Below are positions 10,504 to 28,139 of a DNA stretch of 64,000 bases, in pieces. The notes beneath the pieces were generated by a model. The model was not told where the DNA came from and searched no databases. It worked only from the letters and a program-made list of their open reading frames with translations. The DNA comes from Brachionus manjavacas (Eukaryota; Rotifera; Eurotatoria; Ploima; Brachionidae). The stretch covers positions 124,001 through 188,000 of the forward strand of contig JAHQIY010000028.1 of assembly GCA_019054805.1 (NCBI GenBank), written 5' to 3'. The position numbers and the translations under genes are program-made. Within the stretch, counting starts at the first letter, position 1, and every line of letters begins with the position of its first letter.

Positions 10504-11337
10504 CTAATCTCGGTCTTCTGGGTGCAACACCCACACAAGTGTTTCATTTCTAATTCCCCAGAACCATCTTTTGCTGTTTTCGTCTTTCTTGTATCTGAGT
10601 GTTTTTCCATTGCCATCAGTTTCAATGTGGGGTAAGGCGTTGTTTCGCTCTTTCTTTTTGTCCCTGAGAGCCTTGTCAAGTTTGCGTTCGGCTAGGGTTT
10701 TATCTTTGTTTAGAAAAATACCTTTGAATTGTGTGGATTTGTACAGTTCTCGTGATCGAGATAAAGCCTTGTTTCTGCTTTCCGAGTCTTGCAATTCTAC
10801 CACCAATATCGAATTTTTAACTGGATTGGTTTCCTGGGTAGTTCTTGGTTTGATTCTGTTGATGCGTATACATTTTTCTTCAGCAATGCCGACTTTGTCT
10901 AAGATTTGGTGTACCTTTTCTTTGTCATGTTTTTTCTTTTCGTTTGATATTTCACTGATACATTCATCTAATCCACAAATAATGAGATTATTCTCAATTT
11001 TATTTCTTGTTTTGAATTCTTTTGCTACTTTTGATATAATTACGAGATCAGATTCATTGTTCTGGTTGCTATTATCGACCAAACTTGCTAGTGTGCATAC
11101 TGGAATTGTGTGGGCTGTTTGTTGAGGACCTTTTTCAAGTTCAGAAATTTTTTTAAGTTGTTCATTAATCGTCAGTTCTAAACTTTGATTTTTTGATTCG
11201 AGGGTGCTGACTCGAGCTTGAAGAGATCTAAAGGCTGAAACCAAATCAACAAGGTACTCGCTTATCTTACCAGGTCCCACTCCGAAATTGCCCTGACCAA
11301 GTCCAGGCCATTCTTTGAGGAGTTCGTTACTATTCAT
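10504..11337 (-). CDS. Ulp1-LINE ORF1: coiled-coil and RRM-like nucleic-acid-binding protein
   Basis: A 277-codon ORF starting with ATG 33 nt from the element's 5' end. Residues ~30-70 form a leucine-rich coiled coil (FRSLQARVSTLESKN). Residues ~100-250 follow the layout of CR1/Jockey-type ORF1 proteins: NNLIICGLDE, then an Arg/Ile core (CIRINRIKP), ILVVELQDSESRNKALSRSR, and KGIFLNKDKTLAERK. These proteins coat element RNA and act as chaperones. The ORF ends in a TAG at 10504-10506, and the next frame-matched codons run straight into the protease ORF, so a fused ORF1-protease is plausible ancestrally. I rely on motif order; no zinc knuckle is seen. Confidence 0.75.
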   Translation of the reverse strand: MNSNELLKEWPGLGQGNFGVGPGKISEYLVDLVSAFRSLQARVSTLESKNQSLELTINEQLKKISELEKGPQQTAHTIPVCTLASLVDNSNQNNESDLVIISKVAKEFKTRNKIENNLIICGLDECISEISNEKKKHDKEKVHQILDKVGIAEEKCIRINRIKPRTTQETNPVKNSILVVELQDSESRNKALSRSRELYKSTQFKGIFLNKDKTLAERKLDKALRDKKKERNNALPHIETDGNGKTLRYKKDENSKRWFWGIRNETLVWVLHPEDRD

Positions 11338-11370
11338 TGAAGTTTTTTAAAAATTTCTTTTTTTCAATTT

Positions 11371-13090
11371 CAAATTGTGGCTTTAGATGATTTTTTAATA
11401 TTAACTAAAATATATTACAGCGAAACAAAGTTAAATTTTGTATTGCAAAATTTCAAAATATTGATTTAGATTTTATTTTACTTCAGATAAAAATTCATAT
11501 AATTTTCTTCCCAATTAAAGATTAAACAAATCATGTTTAATAAAGTTTACAAATTTAATATTTAAAAAATTATAAAAAAAATACCTTTTTTTTAAATCGA
11601 AAACCAAAAATTTTGATCTGAAATTTACATTTGATCATAAACTTAAATTTGTCTTTGAAAAGAATAAATTTTAGGTTATCGATTTATTAAATATTAATGG
11701 TCAATTAATATTTCAGTTAATTTTTATTGCCTTGGCGAATTTTTTTTAAATATCCCATCGTAACAAATAAATTATCAAAGATGAATTATAAGATAAAATA
11801 AGATAAATTAATGAATTTAAAAAAATAGTAATTTTCAATTTTATTTAACTTTCAGTTATTTCAATTCTTTTCTGTTACATGAAATTTTCTTTATTTTTTT
11901 TAATTTATTTTTTAAATTAATTAATTAATCAAATAAAATATTGAGTAACTATTCAATTATATCTATAGTTAATTTTATCTAGATGTTAAATTTATTATCT
12001 AGTAAATAATTGTTTTATACAGAAAACAAATAAAGAAAAAAAATAAAGTACATTTAATACATTTTGTCTACTATGTTCAAGATAGATTGAATATCCTAGT
12101 CCATTGTTTGATTGCTACCTTACTAAAGTTCACGAAATTCAAAACTTCAGTTCTATCTGAATTTCACATTTTTGACTCAAAATTAGTAATCTACGCCCTC
12201 GAAAACCCCAGAGAAATTTTTTTACACCCAGGGTTCCAAAAATAGCAAACCCTTTAAAAAGCTGGTGTTCTTTAAGACTCAAAATCTCAAAGATAAAACT
12301 TAAATATACTAAAAAAGTATATATATTCTGAAAGAGCGTAAAATTCTCTACATGCTAATGTAATTTAGAAAAAAAAAAGGGTGTGGCGGTTTTTGTTGGC
12401 CAAAAAAAGGAAAATAATGTGTTTTTTCTGGTTTAAATCGTATTTCCTCCGAGGGATCAATTATGAGCCCACTTTTTTTTTAAATCTAGACAAAATTCTG
12501 AACAAATCTATGGTTTTACTTTTTTACATTATTGCTTTATTTTTCATAAAAAATCTCTTCAAATCATGTGATTTTTAACAAATTTGTCAAATTTGAATTA
12601 TTTTATTAAAATTTTTAGATTAAACTAAAGAATTCAATATTTTTAGGTGCTCAACTATTTTTTTTCGATTTTCTTGAAAAATGTGCTTTAAGGACTTGAC
12701 CGTATGTCGCACCATTATTGTAACCTCCTAAACACCGCCAAAATCGTCTAATTAATTTTTTTGAAAGCTCAGAACCAAAATACTTTTCTCTTGCTTCGAC
12801 TAAAAGCTCCATCATTCTTGGAAATGTCTGATTTGTTCTTGCTCTAATATGCTGTTTTAAATAACAAAGTTTTGAATTTCGCGAACTTTAATTCCTCTTT
12901 TTTCATGAAGCTTCAACTATGTAAACTTCAGTCACATGTAACAACCTTTTTCATTATATGTCTTTTAAACTTTCTTTACATTTTTTTAGCTTATTTACTT
13001 TATTTTTATTTTATCTTATTTTATTAACTCAATCTTTATTTTTAATTTTATTTTTTTATACTTTATTCTGAAGGAGCTCTAGCTCGGTAC
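11371..13090 (+). repeat. Long direct repeat, copy B (1.72 kb), right flank of the Ulp1-LINE
   Basis: Copy of 4002-5721, beginning with CAAATTGTGG and ending in the LINE-A hairpin GCTCGGTAC. It contains a second copy of the TA-flanked 763-bp element (12126-12888). Its right end again abuts the 3' end of a Ulp1-LINE, at exactly the same junction base as copy A. Confidence 0.9.
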
Positions 13091-13656
13091 AACAATTTCA
13101 ATGTGCCCAGAGCAGACATTAGTCTTTCATGCGAACATGGTGGACACACTCATTTATTTAAGAAATAAAAAAGTTAAATTTTAATATAAATTGAATGTTT
13201 TGATTTATAAAATTTAATAGTTTAATAAGTAAAATAAAATAAAATAAGAAGAAAGAAAAGAAGAGAGAAGGATGATTTAGTTTTATTTTAAGTTATTTTT
13301 TGTATTTTACATATTTAAGAAAATTATAGATGTAATCTATGTCAAATTTTGGAAAAATTTTAATAAACTCAATAAAGTGTAGATTTACATTATTAATTTT
13401 TCTTTGTCTAAATAGAGAAAAATTTAAATCTAGATCATTCAGTGTAAAAGAGTTGATAAATTTAGAAAAAAAGAAAGAAAATGTTAATTCACCAAAAGAA
13501 TTAAATCCTAAACTTCTTGGTGTAAAAAATTTATTGCTGTTTCTTAAATAATATGGTTTGTTAAAAGATTCATTTGTAATTAGTTGAGTTTTAAGTGGAA
13601 GAGGCGATTCTGGGTTCTTTAAAATCTTATAAGAAAAACAGCAAAGCTTAATGATA
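13091..13656 (-). mobile_element. Second Ulp1-LINE copy, heavily 5'-truncated
   Basis: About 565 bp, nearly identical to 5722-6283: the 3' UTR and the last ~120 codons of ORF2 (stop at 13293-13295), then an abrupt break near 13655. It is flanked by a 387-bp direct repeat (12704-13090 and 13657-14043), which looks like its own long target-site duplication. Confidence 0.85.
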
Positions 13657-14043
13657 ATGTCGCACCATTATTGTAACCTCCTAAACACCGCCAAAATCGT
13701 CTAATTAATTTTTTTGAAAGCTCAGAACCAAAATACTTTTCTCTTGCTTCGACTAAAAGCTCCATCATTCTTGGAAATGTCTGATTTGTTCTTGCTCTAA
13801 TATGCTGTTTTAAATAACAAAGTTTTGAATTTCGCGAACTTTAATTCCTCTTTTTTCATGAAGCTTCAACTATGTAAACTTCAGTCACATGTAACAACCT
13901 TTTTCATTATATGTCTTTTAAACTTTCTTTACATTTTTTTAGCTTATTTACTTTATTTTTATTTTATCTTATTTTATTAACTCAATCTTTATTTTTAATT
14001 TTATTTTTTTATACTTTATTCTGAAGGAGCTCTAGCTCGGTAC
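13657..14043 (+). repeat. Partial third copy of the flank (387 bp)
   Basis: Repeats 12704-13090 (and 5334-5721), starting at ATGTCGCACC inside the nested inverted-repeat element and ending at the LINE-A hairpin. Unlike the other two copies it continues into the uninterrupted LINE-A tail, so it marks the original right side of the insertion site. Confidence 0.9.
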
Positions 14044-14072
14044 AGAAAACAAATAAATAAATATAAATAAGG
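14025..14072 (+). mobile_element. Intact LINE-A 3' terminus: hairpin plus AAATA-type tail
   Basis: The hairpin GGAGC TCTA GCTC is followed by GGTACAGAAAACAAATAAAT and further A/T-rich tail. This is the same terminal signature as at 29817-29869 (minus), 39005-39056 (minus), 42822-42865 (plus) and, in variant form, at 41064, 46594 and 51975. It marks the true 3' end of LINE-A. Confidence 0.8.
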
Positions 14073-14780
14073 CCTTCTATTTATATTGTATACATTAATA
14101 TTATGTGATTAATTTTTATCAAAAAAAAATAACAAGATAATCAAGGAATTAATGAAAAAAAAATATTTAAATGTTCGTTTTTGATGAAACTATTGATATT
14201 TTAAGTATAAATTTTTTTCAATGACTTGGACTTTAATTTGGGACTTGTAATAATGACTCTGTTAGGGTCATTATCTTGGTGCAATTCAAAATTCAAACAT
14301 ATTTAATAATGAATTTAATTACTGCAGAAATAATCGGGTCTTTAAAAACAGAACTGAATAGAACTGAACTGAAATAAGCTTTTTAGATGTATTTCAAATT
14401 TTAAACCTTTAAAAAAATAAATTTACTGAATATTTAATCAAATTTTTCATTTTAATTTTTTATAATAATAGCCTAACTCTAATTTTGAAACACTAATTTG
14501 AATAATTAATAAATTACCGATTCATTAAGATTACTCAGTTAAATCATTCGAAAGATAAATATTTTCAACACAGACTAAAAAGATTGAAATTTTGGTATCA
14601 TAAATTTGCTTTAAATAAATTAGAAATTTTCTAAATTTGTAAAATGTATTTAGCATAATTTTTTAAAAGTATTAATCATTGAACTTCTATGATATAGAAA
14701 TGAATTATGAAATTAGCCCTAAAAAAGCCAGCTTTAAATAAAAATTAATAATAAAAATTTTTTGATAGAATCAGAGTAAA
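14073..14780. other. Intergenic, upstream of CHMP2A
   Basis: No gene is seen. The CHMP2A promoter should lie here, but I cannot identify a core element with confidence in so AT-rich a background. Confidence 0.5.
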
Positions 14781-15598
14781 ATGTCTTTTTTGTTCGGTAA
14801 GCGTCAAACGCCGGAAGAAATGCTCCGAAACAATCAGCGAGCATTGAACAAAGCCATGAGAGATTTGGACCGCGAGCGAACCCACTTGGAAAATCAGGAG
14901 AAAAAAGTGATTGCTGATATAAAAAAAATGGCCAAAATGGGACAAATGGTATTTGAGTTTAAAGTGAAAACAAAAAATAATTTTTTTCAATAAAAAGGAC
15001 GCTGTCAAAGTGATGGCCAAAGATTTAGTTCGGACCAGAAATGCCATCAAAAAATTCATGCTGATGAAAGCCAACATTCAGGCTGTTTCACTCAAAATCA
15101 CCACTCTTAAATCCAACCACGCCATGGGACAAGCAATGAAACAAGTCACCAAAGCCATGGCGACCATGAACAAAAAAATGAATTTGCCAGAGATTCAAAA
15201 GATTATGATGGAGTTCGAAAAACAATCGGAGATGATGGATATGAAAGAGGAAATGATGGATGACGCGATCGACAATGCACTAGGAGACGATGATGACGAA
15301 ATTGAAGGGTAATTAAAAGAAATTTATAAATATTAACAATTAGACTTTTATTTTATTTTCAAAGAGATAGAATTGTAAACCAAGTACTGGATGAATTAGG
15401 AATAGAGCTAAGCAATGTGTTGACTGGTAAGAAACTTGTCTCTTATGATAAAGCATTACTTTTTTGTTCCTAGGTGTAAATCCATCAGATCAAACGCTTG
15501 CGTCTGGGAGCAAAAATAAGACGCCCGTGCCTGCCGGTCCGGTCAGTGATGCAGACGCTGACCTTGAAGCTAGACTAGAAGCTTTAAGGCGCCAATAA
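14781..15598 (+). CDS. CHMP2A: Charged multivesicular body protein 2A (ESCRT-III), four exons
   Basis: Exons 14781-14948, 14998-15308, 15365-15426 and 15474-15598; introns of 49, 56 and 47 nt with GT/AG ends and consistent phases. The joined frame has 221 codons plus stop, against 222 residues in the human protein. The start MSFLFGKRQTPEEMLRNNQR, the core MAKDLVRTRNAIKKF and IQKIMMEFEKQSEMMDMKEE, and the C-terminal MIT-interacting motif (DLEARLEALRRQ) are clear. CHMP2A is a Snf7-family subunit that co-polymerises with CHMP3/CHMP4 on endosome, midbody and nuclear-envelope membranes and recruits VPS4 for membrane scission. The basic N-terminal helix and acidic C-terminal half (GDDDDEIEG) are typical. 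Unusually for this neighbourhood it has no nested transposon. Confidence 0.97.
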
Positions 15599-16885
15599 CA
15601 CTGTTCCGAATACAGAAAAATAATATTAATGTAAATTTAATTTTTTTTTACACAAAATATGAACAATTATTTAAATAAATAAACATTTTAAATTATTTAA
15701 AAATTTTTGAATTTTTTGAATTTTAGATTATTAGATAAATTAGGTATATTAACTCTATTTAAGAAATTTTTTAATTAGAAAAATAGGGTGGATTGAATTC
15801 GTAGTTATTTTTTGATTGTATATAAAAAAATAAACTTTGAAAATTTTAATGTATAAATTAATTTTTTTGCAGTGTCTTTTAAAGAATTAAGAAAAAAAAT
15901 TATAGTTTTAATTTTGGAATTCATTATCAGTAATTTTTTTCTTATTTTTTCCCTACAATTTAATAAGATGAAAGTTAAATCTTTTAAATCTTTTTTTTGA
16001 GACTGATCATCTTCAGCTGATTTAGATTTACTTTTTGATCCAGGAGGTGATTACTTTAAATTTACCCAACTCGATCTAAACCTCCGGTATCCAACAATAA
16101 TTTATCATTTTTAGATGCCAAAGGTTAAAGAATTCAGTGTTGCTTGATTGAGTTATGTTGAATTTGTTAAATAATTTGCTTCGAGTTATAATTTTTTTCT
16201 ATTTCGAGATAAAAACATATTTTTATAATTACGTTAATAAAGAGTATGAAAAATTGATAAACTTAAAACATAGAATATTTGGTTTCGATTTTATAAACAA
16301 AAATTTTTAAGGTTTAGGAATTTTCGTACTCACCTTGCAAAAATTACAAAAAAAAATTGAGCTTTATAAACTTTGATGGTGAAAAAACATGAAACAATAA
16401 ATGCTTCACTAAATTCAAAATATAAAAATTAATCTAAATTAACACACGAAATTTAAATGATTAAATAGAATATTAATATTAAATGATTAAATAAATATGT
16501 TCTAATTAGGATTTTTGTTTTGCAATTTCTAAATTTATTTTATTGAAATTTTGAAATTCTGTACTCACTACTTTGATAATTTATTCGAAAATCTTTTTTG
16601 AATTTTTTCTTTAAATCTGTGGTACAAAATCCATATTTTTATTAAGAATTTAAATTTTGTATTGGAATTTTTGTATTAAAAATTCGCAATGCCAATACTT
16701 AACTTTTATATTAAAAAAATTATAGAGAATAATAAGAAAAAAAAATTATTTTATTTATTAACTTCATAAATTTATTGCACCAAAAACACTAATTAAAATA
16801 ACTATTTCATTTTAATAATATTTTTGTTACTATGATCTACGATCCTCAAATTCAATAGCTTATCAAGTTAATTATCTTAGATAAT
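15599..16885. other. Intergenic AT-rich sequence
   Basis: No gene is supported. A slightly less AT-rich stretch near 16005-16100 does not give a convincing exon in any frame. Confidence 0.5.
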
Positions 16886-16889
16886 AAAC

Positions 16890-17197
16890 TAAAAATTTTG
16901 GACATAACTAAAGCAATAGGACCAGACAAAATTCATGGAGCAGTCCTAAAAAATTGCGCTGGTTCTCTTGTTTCGCCGTTGTCTATTTTGTTCAAAAAAT
17001 CTTATGAACTGGTAGAACTTCCGCATAACTGGAAGCAAGCATTTGTTACTCCTCTTCATAAAGGAGGCACTAAATTGCTTGCTAAAAACTATAGACCTGT
17101 TTCATTGACCTGTGTTCTCTGCAAGATTATGGAAAGTATTGTAAAGGATGAAATGATCGAACATTTATTAAGTAAGTTTCACCATTCTACCCATTAA
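16890..17197 (+). mobile_element. CR1-like LINE relic: N-terminal part of the reverse transcriptase
   Basis: About 100 codons reading KAIGPDKIHGAVLKNCAGSL, then LPHNWKQAFVTPLHKGG and KNYRPVSLTCVLCKIMES: the first RT motifs of a CR1/Jockey-group LINE. It stops at 17197 and no later RT motif follows. The same family appears at 19165-20275 and 52424-52857. It lies just beyond the 3' end of the PI3K gene. Confidence 0.8.
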
Positions 17198-17505
17198 TTT
17201 GCTCATAAGGACCTGATAAACTTCTTTGCCTTCTGTCTATTTTCACTAAGTACCTTTACAAACTGATTGCTTTATCTTCCTCAATAAATTTGCTTTTCTT
17301 CTCAATTCAAAATTTGTAGATAAAAAAATTATTCTTGGATAAATTTCCAAAAAAGATTCTCGATTAACATCGCATAAAAAATCCCATGGAAGGTGGGAAA
17401 TTCTCCAAAAATCTCTCAAGGATAATCAGATAATAATAAAACAACTAGTACAAATAAAATATTAAGAAATTTATTTACATAAAAAATTGAGTTTATAAAA
17501 TAAAT
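17198..17505. other. Intergenic, 3' side of the PI3K gene
   Basis: About 300 bp without a gene. The PI3K 3' UTR should occupy its right part. AATAAA-like sequences are too common here to call a polyadenylation site. Confidence 0.4.
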
Positions 17506-24240
<6,735 letters not shown>

Positions 24241-24924
24241 TTATGATGCTCTTGATTTTTTTAAAATCATTAATCATTGAAAATTTTTAAATAATTTTAA
24301 AAATTCGAAAACACAAAATTAATTTAACATTTTGACATCAGTTAACAGGCAAAGGTAGCTGACATTTAATGCCTAATGAAAGCTAACCGGAAAAAATGTA
24401 AAATTTGGTAATAGTTTAAATGTCAAAAATTTTTATTTGAAAATAGAAAATTTATTTATTTATTAAATAAAATAATTTTTTATTATTTAAAAATATTTTT
24501 TTAAGTCAAATTTGACTTTGACTTTGAAGAAAAATTTATAAAATTTATCAAAAATTTGTAGGTTTATTTGATTCTACTTGATTGGGGCAGGTAGATCGTT
24601 TAAAAAAAATCGGTTTTTAACCGATTAAAAGGAACATTATTTTCTTTAATTAAATGTTTATATTTTTTTTAATTAAATTTTTTAAAGTTATGCAAAATAT
24701 TCATCCTTTTTTCAATAGACTTTTTATCAAGATTTTGATTAAAATAAAATATAAAGGTTTGAGAAGAATAAGATTGTCTGTCTCGAGTAATTCTTGTAGT
24801 CAATTATACATAATTTTCGATTTTTTTATTATTTATTTTATTTTTATTTATTATTTATTAATGGATCTATATTAACCGGTCTAATCAAAAATTAATTTGT
24901 CAAATATAAATAATTCATTTTGTC
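24241..24924. other. Intergenic, upstream of the PI3K gene
   Basis: No gene is recognised. PI3K promoter sequence should lie at the left. The right edge is the target duplication of the adjacent LINE. Confidence 0.5.
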
Positions 24925-24935
24925 ATATGAAAAAT

Positions 24936-26592
24936 TTTTTGTTCCACTATTAAATGAGCTCTTTAATAATTGTTTATTTTTTAAAAATATTCCAGAAGAC
25001 TGGAAAATTGCTATTGTTAAACCTTTATTTAAAAATAAAGGTGACAGGTCGGATATTAACAATTATCGGGGGATATCTATCCTATCGCCAATAGCAAAAA
25101 TATTTGAAAAACTTTTGGCAAAACAGATTTCTTATTATTTCGAATCGAATAAGATTTTATTTAATGGACAACATGGTTTTAGAAACGTACATTCTTGTCA
25201 AACAGTAATCCATGAGTATCTAAGTGAAATAAATAAAGCTAAAGAAAAAAAACAAACAGCTGTTTCTTTGTTTATTGACTTTAGGAAAGCATTTGGTGTA
25301 ATTGATTCAAATTTGTTACTTTTGAAATTATTTCACTATGGTTTTGATAATTCTTCTTTGGGTTTTCTTTCAAACTATTTTGAAAATAGATCTCAGATAG
25401 TTAGAATTGGATGTGAAACATCTAATCCAGTAAGACTAAAGCTAGGTGTCCCGCAAGGATCTGTCCTGGGTCCACTGCTATTTCTTATTTTTGTAAATGA
25501 TTTTTATTTAAAAATTTAAGTATCAAAATGTTTGCTGATGATACAACAATAAGTATCTCTGAAAAAGACCTTGAAACAGCTTTGATAAAATTAAATGTTA
25601 CAACAAAAAATTTAAATGAATGGTGTATTTTTAACAAAATTGATATAAACTGGTCAAAAACTTTTTGCATGATTTTTGAAAATAGAAAAAAAGTATATCC
25701 AGATAAGATTAGAGTAGGTAATGAGGACATATTAGTTGTAAAGGAAATCTGCTTATTAGGTTTCATAATTGATCAAGATCTAAATTTTACTAAATTTGCA
25801 TCTAATTTATCAATTCAAGTTAATAGGAAATTATTTTCTATCAGGAGAATTTTCTATCTTGCTACTTCAGTAAAGATCCAGTTTTTTAAGACCTTTATCC
25901 TCCCATATTTTGACTATTGCTCTACGCTTTTATGCTATTTTTCAAAAGAAGCAATAAATAAATTAGCTAAGAGTTATTATATCTCTATCATAAAACTTTT
26001 AAATGTCAAGCTTGAAGCGAACAGCTTTAATGAAATAAATAACGCTTTAGAAAAGTATGCTCTTTATTCATTCCAACATCGAATTTTTGAAAGAATGCTA
26101 ACTTTCTCTTATAAATGTCTATTATATTACAATTCTCCAGTAAATTTAAAAGAAAAATTAAAGAAAAATGACTCAAGAAATTTGAATTATATTTTAAGGA
26201 ACAACAATAAACTTATTGAACCAATGGCCAAATCAAAAAGTGGAGAAAAAACATTTGAACATTTTTATTCAAGATTAATAAATTGCTTTGTGATCAAGAG
26301 ATCAATGTTGAAGTTTTCAATTAAGCTTTCAATTTTCAATAACATAAATTTAATTTACACAGATTTTGTTTCTAAATTTGAATTATTTTACTTAAATAGC
26401 TTGTTGTTAAATTTTTTCAAATGACTGTTAAATCAATATCTCTTTTTAATTTTTATAAATATTTTTATGTTTTATACTTTTAATATATATATATATATAT
26501 TTGTTTAATAATCAACTAAATAAATGAAGTGTTAATCGGTCTCATGAGGTATGGGCACTAGCCTGTTGATTAACCTTGAAATTGAAATTGAA
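24936..26592 (+). mobile_element. LINE of the Ulp1-LINE clade, 5'-truncated, with 11-bp target duplication
   Basis: The reverse transcriptase runs from VPLLNELF through NNYRGISILSPIAKIFEKLL, FIDFRKAFGVID and GVPQGSVLGPLLFLIFVND to a frameshift near 25515. It resumes at 25528 with FADDTTIS and continues to a stop at 26422-26424. The protein is closely similar to ORF2 of the Ulp1-LINE. The 3' UTR ends in ATTAACC followed by a repeated TTGAAA tail (26573-26592). The 11-mer ATATGAAAAAT occurs at 24925-24935 and 26593-26603, directly flanking both ends, as expected for a target-site duplication. The endonuclease and the first RT motif are lost by 5' truncation. A run of TA dinucleotides lies in the 3' UTR near 26485. 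Confidence 0.9.
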
Positions 26593-26739
26593 ATATGAAA
26601 AATGAATACGTCAAGTATAATTAGAAGTCAAGTGTTTAATTAAATGTCATATATTTATTTAATTTGTCAAATAAAATATTAAATGTCTAATAAAAAAATC
26701 AAATATATAAAATAAAAAAAAAATTATTTATTCAAAGAT

Positions 26740-26945
26740 TTTTTCATTTTGCTGGTCTCCCTGTGCCACGAATTTTATTTAGAGGTACGATATACGCTGC
26801 TTCTGGGAAATCTTGGATTAAATTGATATCTGAACTGTTCGCGATACCAATTATGTGTTTGCACATGTAATTTTTGTGACAATATGAGCATGTACAAGTG
26901 CTCAGTTTCCATTTATCATGATCGGTTAAAAATTTTGAGTTGGCT
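26740..26945 (-). pseudogene. MULE transposase C-terminal relic (SWIM zinc finger and basic tail)
   Basis: On the minus strand this reads WKLSTCTCSYCHKNYMCKHI, then FPEAAYIVPLNKIRGTGRPAK and a stop. The Cx1C ... CxH spacing is a SWIM zinc finger, which in Mutator-like (MULE) transposases sits C-terminal to the DDE domain, and the Gly-Arg-Pro basic tail is typical of them. Nothing N-terminal is preserved. Related relics lie at 31544-32440 and 60480-60908. Confidence 0.7.
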
Positions 26946-27031
26946 TTAGACAGACTTGTTTTTAAGTCACAAGTCTAAAGTCAAGTCAAGTCAATGACCT
27001 AAAATTTTTTTTTAATGAAATAGAATTTAAT

Positions 27032-28136
27032 TTTTTTTGCATCAAATGGGTAGCTACCTTTCATCAGACAAACAAGAGGCGATGCCCGAGTCCTCGGCCA
27101 AGAACCCCAAGCCGAAAAATAGAAAGCTAAACGAGTGCAGAGGAGACGAGTCCGAGCTATCTGACTCCATCAGCATTGTTCACAACTACTCGGCCAGCTG
27201 CGCCACCTCAAACCAGCTCAAAGCATCCAGCATCTCCAACAAATCAATCAAACCCTAACTGGTCACGCCATGCAGGAAAAAAATGAAGTCAACCAGCAAC
27301 TACATTTACAAGACTTTGTTCGTCAACGGAGAGAACAGCGACATCAAAGCCCGCGCCCTCAACAAAGAGTGGTCTCTGCACAAACTGTACCTGTGCCAGT
27401 CTCCCTACTTTGACTCCATGTTCAAGGGTTGCAAATGGAAGGAGTCCAAACAGACTGTGATAGAAATAGCCATACCCGATCAGAACATCAGTGTCAACTC
27501 ACTGCAGATCGCTTTGGGCTCTTTTACCGCGAGGAAATCGAAATAATGCCCATTGAGGCCGTCAATGTGCTTGCCTGTGCCAGTCTGTTCAGCCTGGACG
27601 GTCTGATAACCCAGTGCGAGGCCATCATGCTAGAAAATGTCAACTCGCACACTGTTCTTGACTATTATGACGCGGCCAATTTGTACGGAGTGGTCAAAGT
27701 CAGCCAAAAGTGTCTCAAGTGGCTGTGCGAGAATCTAATGATCAATGAAGAACTAAGGCTAAGCTCACTGAGCTTGTCTCTGTTCGAAAAAGTGCTAGGC
27801 ATGGCTCAACTAATGATCATTCAAGTGGAAACAGATTTGTACAGTTTGTGCAAAAAATGGCTCTATTTTAATCTGGTTGAGCAGTGGGACAGTGGCGAGA
27901 CCAAGTTGGACTCTAAATCTTGGCAAAAAATAGCTAATGAATTTTTTAAAAATTTGCTTAGTGACAAAAACAAATGTTTGCTGGACTATGACGAGTACAA
28001 AAAGTACTCTGGTGTATTTAGAATGATCAGACTGCAGCATATAATGAGCGATTTGCCGAGCCTGAGGCTTTTGTACAGCGACCGCATCATTCCTGGCGAG
28101 TGGATCGAGCCGCTGTACGCCCAAAACTGGCTCAAT
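27032..28136 (+). pseudogene. Truncated, near-identical copy of GMCL1
   Basis: From TTTTTTGCATCAAATGG (start codon at 27046) to 28136 this matches 43438-44543 with only a handful of differences seen by eye. Three matter: a CCCGAA to CCCTAA change makes a stop near 27256, one T lost from the run in CTCTTTTTACC (near 27523) shifts the frame inside the BTB/BACK region, and the copy ends abruptly after the NWLN codons, losing the C-terminal third. There is no poly-A tail and no extra flanking homology, so it is not a classical retrocopy. The BTB region is otherwise intact, but I expect no functional protein. Confidence 0.95.
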
Positions 28137-28139
28137 TAA

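Larger units (their letters stand above)
5722..11370 (-). mobile_element. Ulp1-LINE: near full-length, decayed non-LTR retrotransposon
   Basis: On the minus strand the order is a 5' end at 11370, a 33-nt leader, ORF1 (from 11337), an in-frame continuation encoding a Ulp1-type protease, ORF2 (APE endonuclease, reverse transcriptase, C-terminal region; stop at 5924-5926), and a short 3' UTR ending near 5722 in ATTGAAATTG. ORF2 resembles the LINE at 24936-26592, whose 3' end has the same layout and a repeated TTGAAA tail. The RT type fits the Jockey/CR1 group. At least three frameshifts in ORF2, one at the end of the protease and a stop after ORF1 make it non-autonomous now. The flanking 1.72 kb direct repeats are described separately. 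Confidence 0.85.

Noticed and set aside
10571..11125. 184-codon plus-strand frame opposite ORF1
   Set aside because: Mirror of the ORF1 coiled-coil and RRM-like region; hydrophobic Leu/Ser/Phe composition expected from the complement.
14745..15077. 110-codon frame antisense to CHMP2A
   Set aside because: It is the complement of a clear CHMP2A exon and crosses the intron.
26485..26505. TA dinucleotide run considered as a promoter or element end
   Set aside because: It is inside the 3' UTR of the 24936-26592 LINE and looks like a simple microsatellite.
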